Positions 1 through 10,900 of a stretch of 37,468 nt of DNA are shown piece by piece; position 1 is the stretch's first letter; every line of letters starts with the position of its first letter. The notes under the pieces were generated by a model. It made no database searches and was not told where the DNA came from. It saw only the letters and a list, made by a program, of their open reading frames with translations. The DNA lies in contig JAANSK020222194.1 of NCBI GenBank assembly GCA_011763485.2, positions 1 to 37,468 on the forward strand, written 5' to 3'. This stretch comes from Isoetes engelmannii. Its lineage: Eukaryota > Streptophyta > Lycopodiopsida > Isoetales > Isoetaceae. The position numbers and the translations under genes are program-made.

Positions 1-1288
1 ATGCACAATAAATACGACGCACAGATTCTGATTTATACGGAGCGTCGTATATTGTAATCGCGTATAAAACATAATTTTGGATGGAAGTAAGAAGAAAAGT
101 GTTCATCTTGACATTCTCCCAACGGGGGACCGGGGGGGGGGTGTCGCTAGTATCAGAGCGCTAAGATCTTGAATCGTGGACTTCCCTAGTGATTTATGGC
201 TTAAGGTTTTCCTTACCTACCTGGTGATTTTCGATTAGATGAGACGAACTACTTAATGGTTCTAGACATTTCTTTATTACTGCACCTCCTTATAGAAGCC
301 TAGAATTATTTCAATCATGTAATTTTTATTTTTTATTTTTTTTGGTATGAAACTTAAACATTTTTTCTATGTTTAGATTCTGTGAAGGTAAATACGTTCT
401 TGTTGGTTATCTTAGCATTGTATTGCATGGACACACCCCCTCCCCTTCCCCTTTGCAACCTCTCCTCCGCACCCACCCTCCTCCCGGGGGGTGGGTCAAT
501 GGATCTTTATATCCCAATTAGTTGCACAATCACATGTGATTTGGATCCTAGAAAAGGTTCGTCCCCTTCTCTCTCCAATTTTTGGAAGTGGGAGCTTCCA
601 CCCTCTTGTGTGCCAACTGCATACGTAGGCAGATATGGAAGTGGGCAAAAAACTGTAGCATGTGGCCACCACTAGTGTATCTGAGTAGCCTATAATCATA
701 ATCTGGGTAGGTAATACCATCTGGATACTACAACTCTCAAAATTTTGAATAGCAAGCATAAACACAATATAGCCCTAGAAATGAACCATTACTAAGGAAA
801 TTAACAATTAAGTTACATACGAAATAATAAATGCAAAATATTAGACAAGCTCAGTTACAAATGCATAAGTTCCCACTCTCATCTAGACACGTGTTAGAAT
901 CCTTTATGAGGGCATATTGCCTAAGCTAGAAATTCAGTAAGACAACACGTGATACTCTTACGCTGTATTGGATGATCCAGGAGGGGATCCCACCTTAGTG
1001 CGCAGTAACGATGCCGAATTTCGGACCCTTATAGGGAAAATGAGGCTTTTTTTCTAGTGAGGTTTTCTCCCACATTTCTCCACGGAATCAGATGAGATCA
1101 ATTTGAGGCTGGTCGGAATGCTTCTGGATCAGGCACATGTAGCACCAAAGGAGGAAGCTAAGCGAGCGCCGCTGCTATGGTCAAGCTCCAACCCAATGAA
1201 AAAAAGGGCCGAAGCTGCGCAATAACCCTTTAACTGTGCAGTTAACTGTGCGATCCCGGAGGAGGGGATCTCGCGTCGAGATCTCGGA

Positions 1289-1410
1289 GGAGGGATCCCA
1301 TTTGGTGATCACTGAGGGCAAGATCAACCCAAACCAGTGTAAAGCTATCGGAGGGATCCCATTTGGTGATCACTGAGGGCAAGATCAACCCAAACCAGTG
1401 TAAAGCTATC
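1289..1410. repeat. perfect 2 x 61 bp tandem duplication
   Basis: Copy 1 is 1289-1349 and copy 2 is 1350-1410; they are identical over all 61 bases, each starting GGAGGGATCCC and ending AAAGCTATC. Related GGAGGGGATC motifs occur at about 979 and 1260, so the unit may come from an older degenerate repeat. Perfect identity implies a recent duplication or ongoing homogenisation. It lies 414 bp upstream of the start codon. Confidence 0.95.
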
Positions 1411-1613
1411 CTCAGCCCAGTAAGACTACTATACGAGCCTAAACTCTAAGAATATAATAGAAAAGAATAAAATTTGCAAATCAAAACCGAGACCCAAGAC
1501 GTCTTTCTTTCACCATGTAAAGTTTCCGCCGTGTCCTCGCTCGCACCTTTTCCATCACTTTTCGAAGGATATTTTTTTCAAATATTTTAGCAATGGCATG
1601 AGTTTCCGTTCTA

Positions 1614-1621
1614 CATATAAA
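1614..1621 (+). promoter_or_regulatory. candidate TATA box for the VPS13 gene
   Basis: CATATAAA lies about 200 bp upstream of the ATG at 1824, a plausible distance for a TATA element with a short leader. The only support is the motif and its position. AT-rich plant DNA yields such matches by chance, and the leader could contain its own intron. Confidence 0.2.
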
Positions 1622-1823
1622 CCTAGAAAAAAGGCATACCGGACCGGTAGTCGGGTATCAAGAAATCGCACAACACGTGGAGAGAGCACGATTTGCCTCC
1701 CAATAGTCTATGGGAGGTGAAACTTTGTTCTAGCATCATCCAGCCCAAATCATCTGGAAGGGCGCATTACTCCCGAGCTGGATTGTTTCATGTGAATTAT
1801 GCGTTTAGAGACCCGCAAACATA

Positions 1824-4800
1824 ATGTTCGAAGCACATGTAAGAGCTTCGATGTCAATGCTTTGTAAATTTTCGCTGGACTTATCAGATGATTAGCCTTG
1901 AAGTCATTACGTGTGTGTTATTCGTAGCTGATTTTCCATAACAGCAATCTTAAATTCTTTCATTCGGCATAATTTTAGGGAAAACATAATTTTTAGAACA
2001 CAGCTGGAAGTAGTGATTCTAAGACATAAGGAATAATTTGGGACAATTGTTTGGCTAAGTCCGGCAGTTGTCATTCATTCATCCAATAGAGCATTGATGT
2101 GTTATGGATAGGATTGGGGTCCTCTAGTAAGTGCTGAAAAATGATATATTTTTCTTACAGGCCAACCTATGGATTTGATTGATGCAAAACAGCTGTTTAA
2201 CTTAGTCACACAAATAAGTAATGTGATGCATGGGCTGATTATATTACTTGTACTTTTTTCTAATACACAGTTTTTTTTTTTTTTTTGTTTCCAGGTATTA
2301 TATTTCTTGCGTCGATATTTAGGGCAGTACGTCCGGGAGCTCTCAACAGAGGCATTAAAAATTAGCGTTTGGAAAGGTCTGCTTTGGTCTAAATGTACTT
2401 TCAAATATGTAGATCTGTTTCTTATTAACAAATAATTAAGTTATGCCATGTACAGTGTTTTAACTTTATAAGCTATAAGATTCAGGGTTCTCCAACTTGT
2501 CACTTCTGTGCATGGATTGTCTTGATTGCAATCTCTTTCTGTTTGGTTGAAGGAATAGAATACTCAAACGGGATATCCAGCTACTCATTCTGCGAATAGA
2601 AGTCAAGCCTATCGTCTACTTAAATTGAACACTAACATTTAGTTGAGGAACTAACAAAAATTAATGGAGGTTTCAACTTCCTAAGATGTTATTAGTTCAA
2701 TAAGATCCGTCATTATTACCAAAAGTTTCTGAAGACAAAGAGAATATGGTTTTTTCACAAGTCATCGGATGTATTTCCATTTGTGCCGTTATTAATGGCG
2801 AAGCTAAAAAAGCTTTGGTCATGGAAACAAGGAAGTTTGAAGGAAGTGGGCTTCATGGATATGTGGCCATCGTATGCAGAGAAAGTGGATGTCTATCAGA
2901 ACTTCTTTCAAGGAGTTATGTATTGGCTGGTTATGAGAACTTCTTGCAAGGGGTCATTCGAGTTATGCATTGGAAAGGTCATGTGAGATCAAAACAATGA
3001 CTGCAAAAGGGTATTGTTTGTACCAAATTTTCTGCAGCAGTCTCCTGCAGAATATAATCTTTTTGTCTTTTTTTCTTTCTTTCTTTCACCTGCATGAGTT
3101 TTTTTTTCATGTTCCACTAAGAACGACTTGGTCTTGTTAGTGTGCTTGCACAACCTTTCTTTCTGCTTACATATATGGTAAATTATGTCTAATTTTATTT
3201 GTTGAAACAGGTGATGTGGTGTTGAAGGATTTGCAGCTGAAAGCTGAAGCACTGAATGCCTTAAAATTGCCTATAACAGTGAAAGCAGGTTTTCTTGGGT
3301 CAGTTACCTTAAAGGTAAAAAATATAGATGCTATAAACGTGTTGCGTGCCGGCCTTTTTAAATTTCTTTTGGATAGAGGGAAACAATTTATATTTCTGTT
3401 TGACATTCTTTAAGAGTCAGACCCGTAGTATTTGTTAATGAGAAGAATGTAGTGCCTAACATGCCTGGTAGGCATTTAGTTGATAGAATAGAACATGATG
3501 CTGGGAAATGCAATAATTTCAGTTGGGGGATCTATGCCATGTAAATTTAATTACAGTTCTTTTTGCCGCTGTAATAGTGCTCAGTCCGTCTAGCCCATTT
3601 TTGTTCTGATTCGTTACATGATATACTCATATGGTGAATTGTCACAGGTTCCATGGAATAGGCTTGGGAAGGAGCCAGTAATTGTCATTCTTGATCGTGT
3701 TTTTGTCCTTGCAGAACCTGTTCAAGATGGCCAGTTATCCACGGTAGGCGTCGTGTTATGCTGTTAGAAACTTGTTGTCATTTGTGGTGTTAATTCATTT
3801 GTTATTCTTTTATCAGAAAGAAGAGAAAGAAAAATGGTTGGAAGCAAAGAGGCAGCAAATTGAGGTTTGGGCATTCTTTCGCTAGATTGTGTATTATCTG
3901 CTGAATGTAGTTTGTGGTAATGGGTTTCTTTCTTCTCTGTTAAGGAGCTTGAAGTGGCGATGCTTGAAGCAAAAGATAAAGGCCCTCTTACACCAGAGAA
4001 TGTATGTGTCTAGCTTCTAATCTATTGTATTCAGGTTAAAGCTATTGTATTTAGATACACATTAAATACATTCAATCGGTTTATTCCATCTCTCATTGTC
4101 AATAAGCAGTCCTCTTTTCCATCTCTTGTTTCTCCAGATTCCTGAGACGACATGGATAGGGTCTTTGATTGCAACTATTATAGGGAACTTGAAGATATCA
4201 GTAACCAATGTTCATATTCGCTATGAGGATGTAACAAGGTTGCTTTTCCATATTATATGGAAACCTGGTTTTTTGTTGCCATTTTGTTGGAGAAGCTTTT
4301 TAATTCTGGCATGGGCTGGTTTTAAAGTGTTAATGCACGTTTTGGTCCAGCAATCCAGGTCATCCATTTTGCTCTGGAGTGACACTGCACAAACTCGCTG
4401 CAGTGACAACAGACGAGAGTGGAGCAGAGACATTTGTAACCAGTGGAGCTTTGGATAGGCTTAGAAAGGTGCTTTAATAACTAAAATGTATCTTTTGTAC
4501 TATACTGATGCTTCCATCTTTGCTCAATATTTTCTTGCTGGGTTTCAGTCTCTGCAGTTGGAATGTCTCTCAGTGTATCACGACTCTGATACCGAACCTT
4601 GGGTGGTTGATAGGCAGTGGAAGGATATGACACCCCAGGAATGGAGTAAGGTCAGTATTTTCTTTTGCTATCAAAGTGTGGACCAAACTTTTGGTGAAGC
4701 TTATTTCTTGAAAATGGCAGATGTTTGAACCAAGCATCCAACCTCCCGATGGTACTGCAATTAGTATGGTCCATGACCACCAGTACTTGCTGCACCCCGT

Positions 4801-4912
4801 AAAAGGTTTGATGCATTATCAGCGCTACGGCAAACGGGAGAAACGAGAACCACATGTTCCTTTCCAGAAAGCCTCTATGGAGCTTGATCAAGTTTCTATT
4901 ACTCTTTCTGTG
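1824..4912 (+). CDS. VPS13: VPS13 exons 1-10: N-terminal chorein region
   Basis: These exons encode residues 1-305. Exon 1 is only 15 nt: ATG TTC GAA GCA CAT, then a GTAAGA donor. It joins in phase 0 to exon 2 to give MFEAHVLYFLRRYLGQYV, the diagnostic VPS13 N-terminus. Exons 3-4 give the conserved LKLPITVKAGFLGS and VPWNRLGKEPVIV blocks, where the hydrophobic groove starts. Exons 5-6 encode a charged helix (KEEKEKWLEAKRQQIEELE). Exons 7-8 carry the GNLKISVTNVHIRYED signature followed by SNPGHPF. Exons 9-10 continue the RBG-type bridge. Introns are mostly 70-140 nt; exceptions are intron 1 (456 nt), intron 2 (834 nt, donor GTCTGC) and intron 3 (333 nt). The start codon is set by this homology; no other upstream ATG reads into exon 2. 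Confidence 0.93.
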
Positions 4913-7900
4913 GTATGTTCGAGCTTGAAGCAGCTTTTTTGGTGCATATTGTTTGTTCCAGTTTCACAATTCTGTAATGAACATATACTGATCTCTGGTG
5001 GTGATATTGTCTTCTGCATCTCACCAACTATACTTCTGAAACATATCTGTGCCCATTTGGCTACCTTTGTAATCCATCTTTTGACAATGCAAATACCTTT
5101 AGCAAGTAGTATTCACGTGAAAGCACCTAAGGCATTAGGCCTTGTGGCAGAATTTTATATATTTGTATTAAGCAATCAGGAATACAATAGCATGGTTTCT
5201 CTTTTAGTCTTCTTCTAGTCCAGATAATCGGGAATTGTTTCCTACAGGAGATACGCATGATCCTTTACTATGTGTTTAGAATCTCGTCTACTACGGGTGG
5301 ATAGTAGAAGTTTACTTTTTGAAATTTGATTAGATGTTTTCAGTGATAGACTGTTAATTTTTTTTTTTTTTGGTGCTATCTAAAAGTTCCGTATGCTCCC
5401 TGTCGTATAAACCCTATGGGGTATAAACCCTGTGGGTCTTCCGTAGACTAACTTCCTTTCTCCTGTGGCGGCGCGATGTTATACGTGAATCTCCATTTTG
5501 GGGCCACACGAGAGGGACTTCCTTTGCTGGCTTTTGTTTCATCAAAAGCAGTAAGTAGAATGATATGCTGATTCGCAAGTATAAGCATTGTACGTATTCC
5601 ATAATGGAAGAAAGATAGAGAGTATATGAGCGCCTAATAGGAACCACAGACTCTAGGGAACAGACTAACTACAGATAGGTGTGACTATGGCTTATGTAAG
5701 AATGCCATGTCAGCAAGAAGTGTGTTACTGTGCTATGTCATGAGTCTGACATCATCATATGTCATCATACACGTCAGCATATAAGTCTAACAGCCTTTCT
5801 GATGACTAACACTGCTGTGAACTTAAAAGAAACACTTTTGAAAGTGTTCAACACATAGAGAAGACTCAATTATGGCTGGCAAAGAACCTTAATCTTGGAC
5901 CAGATGCTGCTTTCCTTGTAAAATTGAACCTACGTTCATGGGAACCATTTTCGAAGCTTGAATAACCAAATGTTTCATCTGTGAATAAAGACCACTCATT
6001 ATCTGCATATCAGCAGCTAACCAAGGAAATGCTAATTGTATCTGTTCCTCATGTTCATCACAGAATGGCCTCTTTTGCTGATAAGAAATGCTCAGACTTT
6101 TTATTATCATCCAAAGAAGAAAACTTCAAGGGCAAGTAGTCGGTAGCTTGATCAACTGTTAACAATGAGGGAGCAGCTGTTTTGAGAACATCAGCAATAG
6201 AAGGCACTTCTAATGACTGTATGATGCCTCTTGGAATTTGATGTAGATGACTTGAATACTCAAGATCATTTCAAAAGAGGAAACGAACTGTTTTAAAATT
6301 TGATAACCCCTTTTATGATCACCATGTTCTTGTAAGAAGTTATCTCAAGAGGTGCCAACCAAATAAGAATTATCATCAATGTCAGGAACTGGAAGATGGA
6401 AACTACCATGTATTATCTCAGAATATTCAACCAAGCCATCTTGTTCAAATCTGAGCTGTAAAGAGTCCCATAATTCATGGGTAGTAGAGATCCAGGGATA
6501 TATTTCCTTGTCAATTGTAGATTGAATATCCTTCAAGGCATTCCCATCCAGTAAGTCTTCCCACTTACAATTTTCCAGTAACCATTCAATTGAAGAAATT
6601 TCTTCATGAAGATCTTCCAGAATGAATAATTGTCACGTGAAAAGATCTCAAACTCTTCCAAGATTAACTGCCAAACATCCATAACATCAGAAGCTTCTAC
6701 TAGTAGGCCTTGCCCAAACTGAGATCTCAAAGGCTGCCACAAACCCTTGGAAGTAAGAAATGGACTTTGAGAAACCTTTGAACACAAACAATCATCAATG
6801 TTTAGCATTATAGATTTGTGAACTGTTTCTTCCTCATCAAGAGTAGTATTTAAATAGTTCTTTCCTCTCACACAAACCTTGAGAAATGAGTGACCAGGTC
6901 ATGTGAAATCTCCATTCTTCATAGTTATGCATGGTAAGAAACTTGCCTTTTGTAGGTGCTATAATCTGATAAACCTTTTGTGCAGACGGGGAAGAAAATC
7001 TGGCCATAATGTAACTTTTCAGAAAACCCTCCTGAATGATAATTCCTTTATCTCCGTAACTGCTGACACATTTCAAGAACAATATCTCTGCTCAAGTAAC
7101 TGGTTAAACCTGTCTCACAGAATAATCTTTGTCAAATCCAACTCCCCTGCTCTAGTAAAATTTTGGCCAAATTTGAACAAGGGGTTTTCCGTTCGGGCTT
7201 GTAAATGCTTTGCCATTAATGTTTTAATATGACATGCAAGATACGGTAACTCCAGTGTAACTTTAGTTCGGCTCAGCCGGCAACTCCAGACCGTTGCCTC
7301 AATTCTGATCCAAACCCAAAATTCCCAAAAATCAAAATCCCAAATTAAACCAATGCCGATCGATGCCCTTTTATATCTTACGTGATCAATTATCAATTGC
7401 CCATCAATTAGCAATTGCCACAACTGGTCAGGTAACTGTGTAGACATCAAGATTAGACCAATCCAATGCAGAATCTTAAAAATTTTACCAGAAAAAGCAC
7501 TTCCACACCATCTTGCGCAAGATCTCCTCAATGATTTGTGTGACTCTAATGAATCCTTGGCTTGTTGAAAGCCAATCATAATCTATAGACACCCAATCCT
7601 CTTCTATCAAGGCAAATTAGATGCTATCTTCCATGATACCATGTAAGCATTGTAATCGATAGCAAGATTCCCCAAAAACTGAATAATGTCCACTCGGAGA
7701 CAATCCCAAAAAGAAAGAGGTCTGACACCAGAAGCATTAGCAAAAATGAGAAGAGCCGCATAACTACAGATAGGTGTGACTATGGCTCTACATCCAACAG
7801 TGTTACAGTATTATGCCGAGAAATGTATATTCTCATTGATTCATAAGCTCGCTTAGAAAAGGTGCATAGAAATGTAGGCTTTAACTTTTATTATGTACAT

Positions 7901-10900
7901 TTATACAAGGTATTATGCATCAACTAGAATGTCTAACAAATACTGCATTCTTCTCTGAAGTGTACTCTTCTGTTGGATATTTGCACTTTTCTTGCATTTC
8001 AACATTTGTCTTGCTGCACGTGCTATTTCATCTCTTAAATAAAACCATATAAGTATTACTAGAAGGATTATTTGATAATTCCATGCCTGATATTGGATAT
8101 CATGTTGTGCATGGGTAGGCTCAATACCGTGATGGTATAAAGCTGCTTGAAAATACGTCAAACTACAGGCGGCGGCTGGAATATGTCCATTACCGTCCTT
8201 TGGTACCAGTTAAGGAGAATTGTAGGGCCTGGTGGTTGTATGCTTGCCAAGCAGTTCTTCAGCAACAAAGAAAGACATGGTCTGGTTTTCTTGCATTTTG
8301 CATTTCTCAGGAAACCAATACTAGAATAACATACTTCCTAAGGTGCTTTCGTAGTCCAAGCCAATAATAAAAATCATAAGTGGAGGGGGGTAAAAGAAGG
8401 AACGTTTTGTTAATGTCACTTATGAGGTAAGGATAAAAGAAAGAACTTTTGTTAATGTCACTTATGATGTAATGACGAAGGACCATGGGGTCTGTGAGAC
8501 AAGAATGTATTATGTCTGGGCTCACAGTACTAGGTATAGTCTTCCAAAGTTCATAGTTTTGAGTACGCATTGGAAATGCAGTTCTAGAAGTTTTTCCTTT
8601 AATAGCATAACTGAACAAAGACGAGACCAATCCTGCCAATGTGTGGCATCTTGTCCTTGCCAAAGCTTATTTAGTTTTTTGTATGTGTGCTTAGGTTCCG
8701 TTTTTCTTGGGAGAAAGTCTCCCATTCATGCCATCTACGACGAAGGTATGTGCAACTGTATGCAAGCAGTTGGCAGCAAGGTAGTAAGGTTGAACTTCCA
8801 GAGATTAAAGCAATTGACGAAGAGCTGGATATTGAAGTTATACTTCTTTGGAGGTAATATTCCTTATGCTGATATTCTGGCCCTCATTGTCATTTGGTTG
8901 GTTGATTGTGACTGATATGATGCAGGCTTCTTGCTCATGCAAAAGTTGAGGGCGCAAAGCTTAAAGCTGCAGGCGAGCGGGTGAAGAAAGGCTCCTGGTG
9001 GCCGTTTGGACGGTCTGGCTCTCAGATTCTGTAGCTTTTATTTGTACTTCTGTTATTACGGTTTAATAATTTAGATGTCTTCTGGGTGAATGGATACAGT
9101 GCGAGCCAAGATGCACCGAATTTAAAACCTTCAGACCAAGGTTATGAGGCGGGCGCTGAGCAGTTTACACGGGAAGAGTGGAATAAGATTAATGAATTGC
9201 TAAGCTACCAGCCTGCGCAGGAGATTGTGGGTGCAGATGCACCGAACATGTTACAAACAGCTTTTGATATCACAATTAAGCAGAGTTTGGCTAGCTTTTC
9301 TTATACAAACAAACTTGTTGTTCTTTGTGGCACATTTACAAACTTATATGTTGGCCTCAAATCATATCCAATGAAGACTGTTCATTGCGACCTGAGGCTT
9401 ACATATTATGGTTTATCTGGTCCGGAGGGTTCTTTAATCGAGGTAATAATTCAGTTTTTTTTTTTTTTTTTTTATTATAACGGTTTTGATTTGAATCTAT
9501 TGTGCTGTTTGTGTTCCATATGCTCATGGAAATATTAAATAGAAATGCTCAAGTAATTGATAACCAGCAATAAGTAAATTTATGTCTTGTATGGCTTCAT
9601 CCTTAGAGTCATAGTTCTTATTGGTGCATTGATATCGATTTCAGAGTGTAAGCCGGGAAGGTAGAGAGCATGCGCTTCTGACATCATTTGTCCATCATCC
9701 TCTTGAAGATTGGAAGCTTTCTGCTACGTTATCTCCATGTCATGTAACGGTATGATGAATATATACTGAGTACCATTAAATAGGAGTGTGAATTCTTTAT
9801 AACAAAAGAAGGAAAACATAGTCTATTTGAGTGTCAACTACCCTTGATATACTTTTCCCATATTTAAGTCTTAACTAGTCTTGAAATAAATTTTGCATGG
9901 CAAAACATGGGACATTATGCAGGTTTGGCGGCGTAGCTTTGACAGATTCTTGGAGTTCGTAAAGTCTGGACAGGCAGCAAGCCCTACTGTTGCTTTGGAG
10001 ACAGCCGCGGCTTTGCAAGTGTGTGGCGGGTTACATGATGGCTAAGTTTCAAGAATTTCATAAATGGCTTATGTGATTATTATTTGTTTTGCAGAGTAAG
10101 CTTGAAGAGGTAACTCGTAGAGCCCAAGAACAATTGCAGCTTGCATTAACACAGCGTAGGAGGTTAGTATAGATTCGTCTGTTGCAAAATCATTACAGAA
10201 ATCCTTTTTTCCCTCTAATACAGATGGAATGTTTTGCTTCGTGTTCACAATTTTGACAATCATGCCAAGTTCTTGTATTACTTCAGCTAAGGATTTTGTT
10301 GCAGATTCAGCATTGACCTGGATCTGGATGCGCCAAAGGTTAGAATACCAACTACCGAGTTCATGGGTGCTCGGAGTGAAACCCAGCTATTGCTGGATTT
10401 AGGACATTTTAAACTTCACACGGCTTGTGTAAGTCATGTATTGCAATCAATTTAGAGTGCCTTAGTCCTCGGCGTGTATTGCCCTTTTACAGTATACACT
10501 TCTGCTTAACCAGGAAAATGATCCACTTGAAGGCCATTTGGAAAAAAGCAGCCTATATACACGATGTTACGTATCTGGGAGTGACATATCAGCCTTTTTT
10601 GTTGACGGAGCATTTCTTTGGTCAGATCTCCCTCGTCTTGTATCGTCTGCCTCTGTTGTGATGGAAGATGATAAAGTCAAAGGGCCTGAATATTTGAGTT
10701 CAATTTTTCCTGTGCTGGATCGTTGCGGCATGTCAATTATTTTAGACCAGGTCTGTACGTTACATCACTTGCTTGTTTGATGTTTCATTTGTGTTTTGAC
10801 TTCACTTGCTTTGTCCTGTAGTGCCGTGTTGAACATCCAAGTTACCCAGCAACTCGAGTGGCGATTCAGGTGCCTCGGCTTGGCTTACATTTTTCACCTG

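Larger units (their letters stand above)
1..1823. other. 5' flanking region, no gene recognised
   Basis: This is the sequence upstream of the VPS13 start codon. Its short open frames (for example 382-675) have no recognisable domain and low-complexity composition. It has a G-run near 127-140 and several copies of a GGAGG-GATCYC-like motif (about 979, 1260, 1289 and 1350), two of them inside a perfect 61-bp tandem duplication. The 5' untranslated region and promoter of the gene probably lie in the last few hundred bases. Nothing else is identifiable. Confidence 0.5.
4913..8118 (+). other. intron 10 of VPS13 (3,206 nt)
   Basis: The donor is GTATGT at 4913 and the acceptor is GGGTAG at 8118. 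The exons either side join in phase 0 (SITLSV to AQYRDGIKLL). 4913-5579 shows nothing recognisable beyond a T-run near 5360 and a short GTATAAACCCT duplication near 5405-5432. 5580-7787 holds an antisense LTR retrotransposon relic, described separately. 7788-8118 is unassigned. Confidence 0.85.

Noticed and set aside
382-675. 97-codon open frame upstream of the gene as a small secreted protein gene
   Set aside because: The start resembles a signal peptide (FLLVILALYC), but the rest is proline/serine/glycine-biased low-complexity sequence with no known domain, overlapped by an antisense frame, and has no supporting context.
2169-2435. Single-exon start of the gene at ATG 2169
   Set aside because: The frame runs through a poly-T tract into exon 2 and then past its donor. 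The real N-terminus is supplied by the 15-nt exon at 1824, which matches the family and has a proper donor.
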